64,000 nucleotides of DNA, taken from the NCBI GenBank assembly GCA_018881555.1, contig JACAXG010000123.1, forward strand, positions 2,488,808 to 2,552,807. The letters run 5' to 3'. Both the position numbers and the translations under genes were made by a program. Below the pieces are notes generated by a model, which worked only from the letters and a program-made list of their open reading frames with translations, was not told where the DNA came from and made no database searches. Positions 1 through 14,764 of this stretch are shown here, one piece after another (position 1 is the stretch's first letter; every line of letters begins with the position of its first letter). Origin of the DNA: Amblyornis subalaris. Its lineage: Eukaryota; Chordata; Aves; Passeriformes; Ptilonorhynchidae.

Positions 1-407
1 GTGATTCATAAATAGTACTGAAATAGTGTTTGAGCAAAGATTGTCAAAAGAACAGCTTCTTCTGAATGACAATCAAAGTTATATTAATTAATGAAATCCA
101 AACTCCTTTCTATGCCTTTTATTCAGTCTGAATAGGGTTGATAACAGAGAATATGTAGTAAATGAATTTTCTTGAAAATGCTCCCTGGAGTTTCTTATTT
201 GGAAAAGGTAAGGAAATTAAAACTTAATTAATTAAAAGGGAATGAGTGTTCAAAAATGCCCAAGACAAGCCCTAGCATTTGTTGGAAAGCGTAAACTCAC
301 TCTAGATTAGCAGTGTAACAGAATTTTTCTGCTAACTGTTCAGGCTTCTAGAGAAAATCCAGCAAAACAATAACTTCCATTCATACTGCCTAATAAGTAT
401 AAAAAGC

Positions 408-463
408 TATGACTCTAATAAATAAATCAATCTCTGTTTCAAGAGACAGTTATGACTCTAATA
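408..463. repeat. 13-bp direct repeat, 43-bp spacing
   Basis: The 13-mer tatgactctaata occurs at 408-420 and again at 451-463. The DNA between the copies is not repeated. It could be a short local duplication or chance in AT-rich DNA. No function is implied. Confidence 0.6.
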
Positions 464-1019
464 TCTCTGATTTTTGATACACTTATGGTCAATACTTGCA
501 TTCTTTCACAAGTTTCATAAAGGATGGAAAGAAATCATTCATTTCAGTGCTCTTAAACTCTGTCACTGACTGCAAAAAAATATGACATTTCCATATGGTT
601 TTTAGAGACTGGCCTGATTCCTTCCTCTAATATAAGTCAAAATTGGTTTCATTGGTAACAATGAAAGGTTTAAACAAATTCTTCTAAAAGAATGCATGCA
701 CACATGATTATTTTCCTAACAATCTAAAATGATGTATGACTCCCTCAATCCTCCTATTTTTAAAAGCATTAACTTGACAATTAACTAATTTATTCATAAT
801 TTGCTAAAAGTATTGAAATCATAATGCCATTTGGTATGTTGAGAAAAATCCAGTCCATAGCAGTTCCTGATTTGTGAGAAAGAATACTGTAGAGAGTAGA
901 TTCAGCTGTAAAATAAAGAATTCTTCTGTAAAATAATTTAGACAATTAAAATGTTTCCTGCAAAAAGCGAAATTTATAACTGGTAAGTTTATTTATGTTT
1001 TGACTGGATGGTAACTAAA

Positions 1020-1046
1020 ACAAGAATATAGGCACAAGAATATAGG
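1020..1046. repeat. Two-copy 14-bp tandem duplication
   Basis: The unit acaagaatatagg is present at 1020-1032 and 1034-1046, with one base between the copies. It looks like replication slippage in AT-rich DNA. Confidence 0.7.
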
Positions 1047-3139
1047 ACAACACTTTGGAAACCATATACAACTGTTCCAGAAAACTGTACATAGCAGGGA
1101 CATAAAAACAAAATAAAATTAAACAAACTAAGAAAATAACCACTGCTTTTAGCAATAGAAAACTTACTCTTGTTCAGAAATGCACAGCAGCCGTTTTCAG
1201 TTGTTTCAGCCACTAACTAGTTTGGAGAAAGAATAATGCAGTACTACTGATAAAATTTTCTAATATGTATCAGGAAAAGGGAACAAAATAGGTTTTTTGT
1301 GGATCTGTAAATGGTCTATAAGTCAGCAGCTCCTTCTCAAAAAACAAGACCATAGGAAGTACTGAATTCTAAAATACACCCACTGTCACTAAATCTGCAC
1401 ACTTTTTTTTGAGTAAATGACATTGACATTCTCTTTACGGAATCAATAGGCCTACTGATAACTGTTTGATGGGGAATTAATGATCTTGTAATAAAAATTT
1501 CTAGAAGCAGGGATTATTTAAAGATAGTGTAAGTAAGTATGCTGAATTTTTAGGAGTTTAGTTCCTACATTCATATTATTTTACGCCATTAATATATATC
1601 TATGCATGTCAAATTTGAAGGGATGATGAAATAGACTCAATGTAGTACAGCAACAGCTATAACCATCCCAAATATAGGTTATAAAAAAAGAGTTCAATTT
1701 CATTGTCTTTGTTCCTATCAAATCTAATCAACCAGACAATTCCACTCTTCATTTTCATGTAACCCTCTGAACATGAATGCTGGGAGTTAAGATATAGAGG
1801 AAGAAAGGTAAAACAGTGGTAACAGTAGTGTTGCTTAATTAGTAGCAACTAGGTATTACATGAGGCAATAAATACTGCCTTCAAGGCCANGCATTACATT
1901 TCTTACAGGATTTGTCTTCACAATATGAATCATAGAACTCTCCAAAACGAAAATAAAAAATTCCATAAACTGCAAATTGCTGTGATTTGTACTAGATCAT
2001 CTTTCACCATACACTATTTTTACTGGGTCATCTTTCTGCCATTATTATGAAAACTAGGAATTATTATGGAGCTTAAGCAGAAGGCAGGAACCAGTCTGCC
2101 TGGGTGTTGGGAATTTCAGTGCAGGTACAGTCCAAGACCATTTCTGAGAAACAAAATCAAAGTCTATTCCTTGAGCAGAGAGAGAAGACAGATTATTTCC
2201 TCTCAAGCTACGGATCACATGTGGTGCTGCCTCACGGGTGTCTCAGCAGACAAAAAGCAGTTCTTCTCTTAAGGGGACAGTGGGAATATATGCAAAGCAG
2301 TGGATAATGTGTTTTCTTTTAAGCCAATCCCATGACTTTACCACTATTCAAATTCCAAATAAAAGTGCTCATACATCTGTAGGAGATTGGAGAGATTTGC
2401 ATTTAGCAGAGTTTTTTTNCATTGTTCCATTTCCTTTCTTTCTGGCCATAAATCAACTTGAGGACCAGAATTATTTTAGTAAGGTTAAAGAACTCACATG
2501 ATATAAATAAAAAATAACTGATTAATGGATTACTGTGATCTTTCTTTGCTTCAGATAACACTTTTGTGCTAAATCAGAGCACATTACTGAAAATTATGAT
2601 GGCCCATCAATTCTACTTGTCACCTTGCTTCAGGCAATGACCTTTAACTGGTATCTCCTATGAGAAAAGCCTAGCATGTGCCTATACTGCTGTACCATGA
2701 TAATGGAACAGTCTCTAGAGGCAATTATTTTGTATCCTGAAGCAAAATGATCAATATATTTCTCATAACTTAGGCAAAAACAATCTCCCATCTTATACAA
2801 ATCTAAATATTTATATTTAATTCTTGCTGAACTACTTCTGCTTTGACCTCATGGATAGGGGCAGAAGCCTATTACTCCATGTTTAGCACTAAAATTTTCC
2901 TCAGATATTTAATTTATCAGTATTTTCTTCTTTTGTGTACTACAGGTCAGTTAGACAAATTATTGAATGTAATCAAATCTTAATGATGTGTCCACTAATT
3001 TTACATTCTCTATTTGTATTGGTCGAAAGCAATACTTTTTTTCTGAGTATACAGTTTTGGGGCAAAAAAGCCACAAAATTACTAGAAAAGACAATTCAGA
3101 ATTTTAGTTGAAAACAATAAGAGTGAATACCGGAAAGAA

Positions 3140-3158
3140 TTTTTTTTTTTTTTTTTTT
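3140..3158. repeat. Poly-T run (19 T)
   Basis: An uninterrupted run of 19 T. It could be the reverse complement of an old retroposon A tail, but I recognise no element body on the side where one would lie. It is most simply a homopolymer tract. Confidence 0.85.
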
Positions 3159-6100
3159 AAAGTTGTATGTTTTCTAATGGAAACGCCAATTTTTGAAAGG
3201 TTTAATTGAAAAGAGTAAAAAAAAATCCTAATTTTGATGCTTTAGGGACAAAATTAGTTTTAAGAAAGACTGATCTTGTCATTGGTCTGTTTTTTATTCT
3301 ATACATTTTTAAACTATAGCACCTTTTTACTTTTTTTAAATGTTTTATTGGCAATTAGATTTCTTTCAATATTTTAGCATAGCACTCCAATTTCCTAACA
3401 TATTTGTTGCTTGCACAATATTTGCAAGCAGAAAATCTACTGATAAACTGTTCATATGTGCAATCTAAAAGTATTGCACTTACATTCCAACTGTTGTGAA
3501 AACGTCCTTGCTATATATGTAGGATTTTCATTACACGCCCCTCCCTAGTATCAAAAAATATTCAACACATACACAAAGCTTTAACTATTTAAAAGCACAA
3601 AGAAATCAAATAAACAAACAAACATTTAGGAATTGGTCAATAGCAAAGTTATTTATCAAATAATACATATTTAGGACAGCAAATTGCTCATTTTACAGTT
3701 CTTTATATGCTATAGGGACACCCTAAGACTTCTCGGTGTATCATTATGTACAGGTATAGAAAAATAAAAATATTTCTTGTATGAATGTGCAGTGTATGTG
3801 GTTTAAATACTATATGTAGTATGATTAATATAAATAAGATACCTCACAATGAGAGAAACCAAACAAATTGACTTTTATTATTTTCTTAATGAGTAAAGAT
3901 AGATTTCTTTAAATAACTAATCAAATATTTCTTCACAGGAATTCTCTCCACAAGAACAGAGTGCTATTGAAAATTTTCCCTTCTTTTTCTCATTTTTTTC
4001 TTAATATTATTTTGTATTCATATGTAAAATAAGAAGCATAATGTTTATCAAAAGTAAACTTGCGCTTTTAAAAAGGACCTATGTTTTTATGACTGTTCCG
4101 TGTTTTCTGATAGCTGCCATATTAAATAGGATTGCACTGCAATGTAGAGTGATTATGTTTTAATCCTCAACGGCCTTCTCAAATATATAAACAGTAGGAT
4201 AGCAATAAAGAAGCTTTCACTTCATGAACAATAATGTAATTATTAATGAATTGAACTGATTTACAGAAATGTGATACATTTACAAACACACATGAGAGCT
4301 ACTGAGGAAAACACAAGCTTTTTAAAATGAATATTGAATGACAGAAGACAAGTTGGACAGATAATGACCACAGGAAATGACCTTGAATCAAATGACAGAA
4401 AATTAAGGTAGAGTGAATGATTTAGATTTCAGGGAAAAGATTTATGACGGTTCTGGAATACAGTATCTGAAAAGAGAACAGGAAAATCAAGAGTGCAGGG
4501 GGAAAAAAAGCTCTCATTAGGCACAGCATTTCTACCTTCCCCATCTGTAAATATTATTTTATCTTCAAATGATGCTTTATAATCAGATTTGTCATGAATC
4601 TAGTAAAAAGACTAGATTCAGAAGCCTCTAGAGGACAAGCAGCCTGACAATATGGAGAAGGGGGAGGAATTTAGACATTCAAATGAAATANTGATTACCA
4701 GATATTAAGGAGAATGGCAGAAGTGAATGAAATAATTTCATTCATCTCCACAAAACTGGTGCCAGGTACGAAAACATGGACATTGAGAAGACANGTTTTC
4801 CTTAGGAGAATAAACAAAATTGGTCCATTAAAACAGCCTAAGAAGGTCTTCAGTCATTTTTGCCCTTCTCTTTCCATCAGAGGAGTGGGGCGGTAAACAA
4901 GTAGAGGCAGAGAAGTAAGAGGAAGACATATCTTGGGCAAACATCCCAGCTTAAGTTAATGAGACATTTGAGGTTAATTAAGGTTAAAGAACAATGTTTA
5001 TTGTTAAGCACATTCCCAGGAATAAATTCTATTTTATCTTCTTGTGTCTGTCACCTAACAGACCGCAGAACAGTAATAGACTTAGCAAATGTCTGAATCT
5101 AAATACACTGCTGTGAAATTCAGAAGTAACCAGAGCAGCCCCATGTGCTCCTGTAGAGTTAAAATCACAAGGATGTGGACCAGAACAAGAGTTTTACAGT
5201 AATCCAGAAACCCCTGGCAGGTAGAAAACTTGCTTGTGAGGAAGTACATACCTAAATTCCTAATGTTCACAGAAAACTCATGGCATGCCTATAGTTATTA
5301 AGAAAATGTAGTATTCACATGTAGAAAAAGATAGTCAAAGTTTTTCTGTCAGCATCTTTACTGAATGCAAAAATTAACTAATGTGAACAAATTAACTAGT
5401 AAGCTAAAAATATTACTAGAAAAAAAATCTATTTTTTTGTAACTTTAATCCTAATTAAAACAGATCATTAAAGCGAGTTGTACAACTGTTGCCTTATTAC
5501 ACCTTATTCCTGGCACAAAATGTTTTCCTTTGTCAAACAGAAGAAATATTAGGAAGAAAAACAGGAAAAAAATGACCCCAAAAAGACAGTGACAGGCAGC
5601 AACTGCAGACCACAGCCAGTGTCATATTTCTGCTCCCAAAAGGCAAACAATGTTTACTTGGTTGGTCTAATAGACAGAATCACTAACTATGCACACGTGC
5701 ACAAAGGGAGAGGAGGAAGTCAGTCACACAGAACATAACAATCCACTGGGACACAAGGTCACATCTAGTAGTGTAACAAAAGAAATCATTCCAATCAGGT
5801 TGTTTTGAAGTGAAATAGCTTGTGCCCTAGTGGAGCCTAGTCAGTTCCACGACAATGGCCAAGTCATTAATTCAATAAAAAGTCATGAAAAATTTTATTT
5901 CCAAGTGTTTTTTTTCCTCATTGCTGCTATTTGGTGAATCTTTTCTGCTGTTGAACAAATATGGCAATAGACCAAAATAAACTAATAGAAAGACCCCTCA
6001 CTGCTATCCTCATATACATTAAACATTTGTATACATTAATATGGAACTGTAACTGGAAGAACTTTATATTATGGTATTTCTTGATTTTCATTTGTCTTAA

Positions 6101-9100
6101 ATATTCTTCTATCATTTATTCCTGCCTTGCTTTAAAACTTATGTAATGCTATTGTATTAATTCTTACACATTCATTTTCCATGTAGAGACAGAATGCAAG
6201 GCAAAAAGTGAAACTTCATATAAAATATAATTGCAGTCTTGTAAGAATAAAGAAGTAAAACAATTTTAAAAACCCACCTCCTAGCACAATTTATGTCCAG
6301 TATATTTTGGCACAGGATAAGCCTGTGAAATAAAGAATTTCTATAAATATGACTCTCAGAATATTTAGACTAACAATTGAAGGAATTGAAATTTTTTATA
6401 TTCTGTATATATTTGTACAGATGTCTACAGAAAAAGTATAGAAATTAACAACTGTTATTTTTAAAAGCGCCTTTATTTTTGTTTCTTCTCTTTGTTTGTA
6501 AACATTCAATGATTCCACCTAGTACAAAACCAGGAATTCTCTTGAATATCCTTCATACATGTATTTACACATATGTGTATGTAGATGGGTATGTGATTTG
6601 TCATAACCCACGGGACAATGAGGGAGATGCAGGTGTTGAAAGTGGTGGATTTGATGGAAAAAGCAGGAATTATGCTCACTTGTCTGTGGTCCCTTAAGAT
6701 ACACAATGAGGCAGAAAAAGCATTGCGTTGGTAGTTTAGTGTAGTGGAGTCCAGAACAATAGCAAGACATTATAACCAACAGAACATCATCACAGTCTAA
6801 ACAAATTCATGCAAAAAGAAAGTACACATAAATTAAGGNATGTAAATTCTTGTAATTAGAAGTCATGGGACACTTAAATCCANTACAAATGGGAGACAGA
6901 AAAGAAATATGTAATGCTGTTAAACTGCCTTTGAGTAAGAAGAGCAGTTGAAACTTTTTGGTAGATGGGCAATCAGTGACGATCATTAGCACATTTCACT
7001 CATACTGCAAGTTCGTATGGCCCAGGAAATAATATTCCTCATAGGGAGGGTTGGGGTTTTTCTTTATGGAAAGGATACTGCTGCTATGTGCTTGGGCTAT
7101 CAATTCTTTTATCTGTTATTGCTAATGGTCTCTGGATTTCTCTCTTTTCTGATGCCTGGGTGATACACAGAGAACAGAAAAATGCTCATACCATTATGAA
7201 GCTGGATTGTTCTCTGCATCTCAAAGAAGTCCTGGAAATCTTAAGTTAACAGATTGATTTAGCAATTTAGTCCGATTTCTTACTGTCCTTATTTGCCTGT
7301 AATACAGGAAGGTACAGATTGTTTCTAGGTGCCAGAGCATAACCTACATGAGACCTGTTATGATAAAGCAATGCTTCAGGATTCAATGAAAGATTAGAGA
7401 AAAGCAGGCTCAATCGACAGAACAATAATATGAAATTAACTGTNTATACATTTGTGAAAGTGCATCTGTTTTGCAGATATTATTTTAGGAGGTGTATCAC
7501 TTAACAGAGTGCAGAACCATTATTTTGGACACAGAGTTGAAGGTCTAAATGCTGAAAGGAACTGGCAATTTTATTCCAGTTCAAAAGAACTCTTTTCTAC
7601 CACAACTAGAACTGAAATTCTCCACACAGACACACTTTCTGGAATGACATATTTCCCCTGGATTTTTAAAGTTCTTTCTCTTTTCCTATCTATCAAGGAA
7701 AAAGTGTTGGTAAACAACTTGATGAAGAGGTATGAATATCTCTGATGGAGATCATATAAATCTTGACAGAAGGATCTTTCTATAGGTAAGAATATTCCTT
7801 CCTTTCTCTTTTAAATGGGAAGAATGAGCCTATGATTAGGCTGGGAAAACCGAATTTTCATGCATATCAGAACAACTCTTACTTCACGATCTCTGTGATC
7901 ATACACCTGACATTTAAGATAGAACCACACACAGTGTGACAAAACTGCTCTAAATTTAAATTTCAAACCAGTTACAAGAACTGTGCTGTCATACCAGAGG
8001 AAAAATTCAGAAAGTTATTTAAGATTGGATAACTGTCTGGTACAGCTTGTATGGTAACCAACAATGTACAGCTTTAATGAGATGAAAGGTTTGAAAGGGT
8101 TATTTGCAAACTGTCTAATAATAAGTAATTTTAGATGTCTCAAGGCCAGTCATAGGGAGAATGTAGTTTATAGTTTTATAATCTTTGTGACATNGTGCCC
8201 TCCAGCAAGCACAGAATGAGTCCTATTTCAGTTGTTTTAAAAGACCTGCATGTATCAGAATAAAGTTGGTCTCAGCATGTTAAAACAGCATGAAATACAT
8301 TCCCTTGCAAATTGTTTACAGAAAAAATGTGTTTATGGAAATGTATCACTGATTAAAATTACTAAAGGTAAAAGACTCTCTCTGAGTCTTTTAATTGTAT
8401 TTCTTCCTAGAGAGTGGCTGGTAAGGATGCTTTTCTAAACTCCCACTATGAAAAAAAAGGTTCTTTTTCTTTGAACTACTGTTTTCCCTAACTATTTTAA
8501 AAATTTTAGTTTTTAAAAAGCTAACGGTTCCCTTGATGAACAAAATCAAACTCTATGCCTGGAATTTTGGTCTTGTTAACAAGCACAGATCTTTTGTACC
8601 TNGAAAACAGAGCCTGTCAGAATTTTTTCTTGAAAAACATCTTTGTAAAACGGCTAATTTGATTCTGAGTATGGTTGTTTATTCTGGCTCATTATTGAGA
8701 CTGAACATGGAAACCCAAGTAGTATGAATCAAAAGACAAGAATTTAAGGAAAAGTCATAAAGAAAGTAAATTGAGACCACAAATATATTCCTATTCCAGC
8801 TAGTCAAATGGTCATGAATTACATAAAAAAGTTTCTTTGTTTGAAAAAAGAACCTTTCACAGTAAGTGAAATAACTTTCTTAATTTTTAAATTTCTTCTT
8901 TTCTTAATTTAAGTAGTCATAAGCAACANGTAGATACTTTAACGCAATTACTCAGAAGTTCAAAGATTCCCATTAGAATAGTGTAACTGGTGTCATTACT
9001 TTCCTGGCTTTCACCTGAGAACTGAAACACAGGATTATTCATTGTATGTTACACACTGCATGTGTTTTTTGTTTTTTAATCTACTGTCTTATCAAAGCAA

Positions 9101-11434
9101 TAGCAGAAGTAGGCTTTGCCACGGGTTCTCTTTACAGTTTAGCTGAAAAAAAGCCAAGGTATGAAAAAGGGATCTGTGTCTTGTGTCACAATGCAATAAC
9201 ATTGCAAAGTTCTTTTTGTATGTTTGCATCCATTCTACAATTCAGTCATATCATAGAAGAGACACGTGAAACAGCTTTCTGAAAAAACTCTCTAGTTAAA
9301 ACAGAATAAAAAACATTAACAAAAGTAGTGACAGTGAACCGACTGAATGATGAACTTTTTCATTAGAAATATTTGACTTGCATATTTTTAAAAGAAACCC
9401 CTATTTTCCTCAAAATAAACATTCTTTCATCCACTGGATTTCACCCAGATATTAAAATTTTAAAAATANATGTTTCAAATTATTTTCACTTAGTTTTCAG
9501 TTGGGAAAAAAAATAGCCATAAAAGTTATTTTCACAACTGTATGCACAGACTGTCTTTTAAAGCTGTTTGTATTCTTCACACTTACCTCTTCTTAACTGT
9601 CTGAATCTTCTGTGGAGAACAGGACTGGGTATGGGGAGGTTATGCAATAGCTTGTTAAAGGGAATAAAGGTTCTCCTCTGATGTAAAAAATAAATAAATA
9701 ATGCTGCCAATCAGAATTCTTTAGCATCTCCAGACACAGACAAAATCTGCCATCTGAGTTTCAAGGAGCAGCATTATTGCAAACTGAAGTTAATTGATAC
9801 ATCTTACATTCTCAGTACTAAGACATTTACAAGTAAACTACTAAATATACAAGATTACAAGTTCGCTGAATCAGAAGAACCTCAGCTTTTGGTATGATTA
9901 AGTTTTAATTGTATTCTTCCTTAGGGATCACTAGTAGCTAATAAGCTCATGAAAATAGGACTTTAAATAGCAGGAGTAGTAAAAGTCACTCCACGCACCA
10001 TATTTTGATATGCTTGGCTGCCTAAGGCATCCTATTGCCTGCAGTTTCAAGAATTCAGTTTTCATCAATGAAAAATCTATTAAAAAACCTTAAGAATTTT
10101 TTATTTTTGAAAGGACAGCTGTTTCAGTACATCATGTACCATTTTTGAATCTCAGAGATGCTCGTACCATGTCTTCTTACTTTTACTGTGGTTTATTTGC
10201 TAGAAACACTTTGTGAGTCACAAATTCTGAATCACATACTTCTCAAATTTAATTATATGCATCTCACTGTCTGATAACAGTGATCGCAGTTATAGCAGTG
10301 AACAGAGATTGCAGCCATAAGCATTAAGAGTAACTTCTAACCTTATAAATAGTCTTATGCTTCATTTTTTGAGACTATTGGGTCTTTCTGCTAATGAGTA
10401 CAAATTTGTTCCCACCCTTTTCTTAGCTCTACCAGGCAACTCTGAACTGTAGAATGTGTTTCTTCCAGAATAATGAGCAAGGGGAGCTCCTATAGGTATA
10501 CCCATCTACAAAGTATATGTCAGATCAAAGATGGAGGCATCATTCTGCAAGCAAAACAACTGGAACATAGCCAAACCCCACATCTGTGCCATAAATCAGC
10601 ACGAGTCAAAGTTAACTCCTTTCTCACAAGAATTTACATTTTTTCCTATCTCTAGGTACTTCTAAATGGAGTTCGTTAAAAACCTGGCAGCCAAAACAGA
10701 GGGATTCTATACTGTACTGCTTAATAGTTCATTACATTATAAGCTGCCATTAAAATCGACTTGAAAGTATTCATTTATACCTTCTACATATCCTAACTAA
10801 TGTCTCCTTTGCAGATTCAACTAGGGCTTCATTCATTTGTAATGTTTACTTTGTATGGTCAGAAAGAAAATGTTACTGCAGAACTTGAAATGTTATAACT
10901 GTATTNCTGTAACTACATTTTTGCAACTAAAAATAATCAGAAATCTTGCACACACAATCATGTAAAAAGAATAAATATTTTTTCAATATCTATGAAAAGA
11001 TAACAATTAGATTGAGGAACATGGCACTAATAAATGAAGGACATTTAGTCAAATTCATCAAAGAGTTGAATAACAAGATTACAGTACAACTCTAATTAAT
11101 TAATTGACAATAGACTTCTTTACCCTCATAAAAATTCAGTTCTATCAGAAAATTGATACTGGCCTATGACAACTGAGATGCAGAGGAATGACTTATGCAA
11201 CACTGATGCTAAGGATTTATTAAGCAGAGAAAAGAATAAAGTACTATTATATTGAGCTTCAGAATGAACTAAATTCCATGGACATGCAGGCCCCAAGACA
11301 CTGTAACAGGTGCAACAATTATGGATGGCACAACTTGAGGGACATACTAGCCACTCATCTGTGAGCTCAGCAGTTTTGATGAGAGAATGAACTGTTAATT
11401 AACAAATATTAAGATCCCAACTTGTCAAGTAAAA

Positions 11435-12639
11435 TTAAACTCCAGGGAAGAAGCACGGCTGCCCATGAGAAGCTAAGCTATCAAAACTAAACCAGGTCAG
11501 AACCAGTGAATGACTCTTGGAAACAGCGAAAAGAATATTTTTACTGTCTAATTTTTGGGGGTTCAAAATACCCCATGACAGCCCAGTTAATCTGTTTCTC
11601 TGAAGTCTCTGAGCTATGGAAGGCTCATGGGTATGATATTTTGTGAAAGGCCAGGGATCCACATTACGTCCGAGCTTCCATGAGAGGTGGCCTTCCTTCC
11701 CTTCTATCAAGACTTCATTGCATTTGACATCCTATCGATTTCACTGTAACAGTGATTAGAAGGACAATTGTATTGCTTGAAGGAAACGACCCTTTCTGAA
11801 GAACCTCCATATCACAATTGCTGCCCTGTGCAAATGCCAAGAAAACACATCTCCTAAGTCTGGAGATAGAAAATGTGATTTCACAGAGATAACAGAATTT
11901 GCCTACACAGAGCATATTTCCCTCACTGTGAAGATCCACATGTAACAGTGTGTAGAGATGCACACAATGTACACAGCACGAAGATGCATACTCCTGTATG
12001 AAGTTTCTGCACCATGTAAGACTGAAGGGGAAACTTGTAAATGAGAGAGCAATGTTAGTCAGCTGGTTTCCACATATAAGCAAGAATACTAAACTTTGTG
12101 AAGAAACATGTTATTTTCAGTTTTCACTTCTAAATTCAGGAATTTCACAGTTTAACTATCTGAAATAAACTCCTAGCACCTAGGAGCCTAGGAGCTGTGC
12201 AAGTGTCCTCACTGAGGCATTTATTTAATCTTTTTTTTTGGAATGAATACCAAAATAAAGTCCAACAGACATTTTGCTCTATTTGATCTAGTCTGGATTT
12301 TCTTTTAGTTTGTAGTGAGATGGTTTTCCCATCTTTCAAGCTTGGTATCAGAGCAAGCTGGTTTTGATTTTTAAAAAGCAGTATGCATGAAATAAGGCAG
12401 GAAAACACCCCGACAACTCCTCTTAAAACACATGATGTAAAGATATGTCCATTGGCTCTTAATGAAGAAAAAGCTTCAGCACTGGGGTAAGCAATCAGCT
12501 GAAAAACAGTGATGATTTTTATGTGCTTCCACAATGAACTCAATTGCAGTTGGTCTGCATCTCTGAAGTAGGTGTTCCCACTCAAGATAATTTGGAACAC
12601 TGGAAATGCACAAAATTGTGAAAAAAAAATTTTGAACAT
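11435..12639 (-). other. Cluster of three unexplained minus-strand open frames
   Basis: Three open frames follow one another on the minus strand: 12639-12145 (164 codons), 12083-11715 (122 codons) and 11710-11435 (91 codons), each in a different frame. A 164-codon frame is rare by chance in DNA this AT-rich. My rough estimate, assuming about 37% GC, is about 0.1 expected in a 64 kb window over six frames. The 164-codon product has one hydrophobic stretch near residues 74-88 (GVVGVFSCLISCILLF) that could span a membrane, and a basic segment (KTKRKSR-like) after it. None of the three resembles a family I know. I saw no clear splice sites, Kozak context or poly(A) signal tying them together. It could be a decayed coding element, part of an untranslated transcript, or chance. 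Confidence 0.15.
12170..12194. repeat. Small inverted plus direct repeat of ctaggag
   Basis: The heptamer ctcctag (12170-12176) is followed after three bases by its reverse complement ctaggag (12180-12186), which is then repeated directly at 12188-12194. It forms a short potential hairpin at the distal end of the 164-codon open frame. No function is known. Confidence 0.6.
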
Positions 12640-14670
12640 ACTGGTTTTTCTACTTTTTTTTTCTTTGATCAGTAAACTGGAAAATTCAGTTTATTATTTA
12701 AAAAATTATCATAAATTTAAATCACTGTTTCTGCTGAATTAATTGTGGATGTTGATTATTTGAAGTGTTAGTTCACAGTCCAAGTAACACATTGGATTCT
12801 TTTGTTGGTTATTCTCAATACTTGTAGAACAGTGTACAAATACATTAGTATGTAATAAATAAAATTAAGGGTGTTTTTTTACTAGACACNTGGCTCATTG
12901 ATATTCAGCAATTAAATAACATAATAATGTGTAGTCATACTTCCATTTACAACAAGGACTGAAATTCAGAGAAAATTTAAAAAAACCCATACAAATGTGA
13001 CTCAGTCTTGTTTCTAAAATATTTGACATTGAACTACCACAGCCAAAAGAAAACACCTTTAAAAATATGAAGGAATGTTTAATAGATTTAAATACAAATC
13101 TATAGTGCAAAAACCACACCTATTGAAGACCCGCATTTGTCCCTACATGAAGGCAATGCNGAAAACTTACAGGAATGCTGAGATCATATCTAGCAAAGAA
13201 AAACCAGGCACACACATACATAATTTCTGCTATTTAATGCCAAAAGCTGATGTATAACAACTGTCATATTTTTTAAATTACCTCAACTATGCAAAGACTG
13301 GAAGACTGACATTCCATTAATTCACAAGTTAGATCTTGTACGAAAAGCTAAAGGAGCTTCCTCATAATGCACTGCAAATTATGTCACTAATACTCATCTG
13401 GAGGCAAACCTTCTCTGTAATTTGGAGAGCCAGTTCAGACTTTTCACCAACTCAGATCTAGGTCTCTCCACAGTAGGAAGGGACAATTCTGCCAAACTGT
13501 GTTAAATTAAATATGATTATTTGGCTGCAACTCTTGCTACTAAGGTAGAAATCCATGTAGTAAAATCACTGGTTTTCTCTCGTTTTATATTCTGTGTACC
13601 ATACCACCTGCAGGATCACAAAATTCCAAAATTCTTAAATTCATTTTTCAACTATGTGACTGGGGAGATGGGGTGATGGTGTGAGAGGGAAGAAGTATTA
13701 CCAAATGATTTACTGAGCTACAGAAACCTTCTCATTCAAATGACAAGCAAACCTTTAGTCTCACATTCTTGTCAATAAAAGCCTTAAGCACTTCTTTATC
13801 CAAAATGCTTCAGACCAGTGCTTTTGGCTTCAGTCAGACATAAGGACTGCCAACTTGTTGAAGATTCTCTCTGATTCCAACTTGACTGCCTCAAAATGAT
13901 CCCATGTTGCCTTTTGTCTTTACTCTTCAGACAGTTTCTATACAACTCAGTCTTTGGAACAGGTTTCTGCTGTATTGTTATAAATGCCCTGTATTTCAGG
14001 GAAGCAAACTTCAACCTCATCAGTTCTGAAGTACGTCAAAATAGTTCTTAAAGCATGCTGATTAAAATACCACCTATTTCTACTTCTATGACTGTTCCCA
14101 GACAAAGAACTTAAGGTAAACAGAATGAAAAAAAAAGGCGGCCCAGAAGGAGGATAGTGATTGAGACAGGAAACAGAACAACATGCTAGAGCCTTAATAA
14201 GTTATCAGAAGCTACCAAAGAAAGGTCTTATTAAAACCTCTCCCGTCCTAAACCAAAAAATGATAGAACCAGAGTATTTTGAATAAATTAATACATCATT
14301 GTAGAACAGAGAATATTTAAGATGAAAGAGTTATCTCTTTATATTTTCCTGAGCAGTGGATATGTGGCATGGAAAATATGGACCCTTCTTCCTTGTTCTG
14401 TTTTCTTTGTGCCCCAAACAAGATTCAGAGTGAAACATGAGGAGACAGGCTGGTCCTGTGGAAAGGAAAAATGCACATGCAATCTGTCTGTTCACTGAAA
14501 ACTTAGGGACAGAGATTTCCTGCTGCTGAGGAAGATGTCATCAATTCATAGGGGGAAAAAATTATACAGTAGCTTTTTCATTTGCGCTAGATGAACACTG
14601 TCAGAAACTGAGCACAGAACAGATGAGCTTCTAGGTACCACTGAAGTAGTAGAAATTCTTCTATCTCAAA

Positions 14671-14764
14671 GTATATTTTATATATATTTTAATATATGCA
14701 TCTATATATACATACATGTAGTATATATATACATACATACATACCGTATATGTCTGTGTGTGTA
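14671..14764. repeat. Compound AT / ATAC / TG microsatellite
   Basis: The tract runs from TATA-type dinucleotide repeats through (ATAC)n-like units (catacatacatac) to a short (TG)n at 14755-14762. It is interrupted and impure, so probably old, but it could still vary in length between individuals. Confidence 0.85.

Larger units (their letters stand above)
1..11434. other. AT-rich noncoding stretch, no gene recognised
   Basis: No frame in this stretch resembles a protein I know. The longest open frames are under 90 codons, overlap one another (for example the three plus-strand frames at 2066-2501) and show no domain. It holds a 19-base T run (3140-3158), a 13-base direct repeat (408-420 and 451-463), a short tandem duplication (1020-1046) and several isolated single N bases. 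I saw no CR1 3' end, tRNA or long inverted repeat. It is probably intergenic or intronic; I cannot tell which. Confidence 0.6.

Noticed and set aside
6479..6779. Overlapping open frames on both strands (66-86 codons)
   Set aside because: Mutually antisense, unmatched and partly driven by a short repetitive cacatatgtgtatgta tract; no gene supported.
14671..14764. Repeated ATAC units as a CRISPR-like array
   Set aside because: There are no spacers of constant length between repeats; it is an impure microsatellite in a vertebrate genome.
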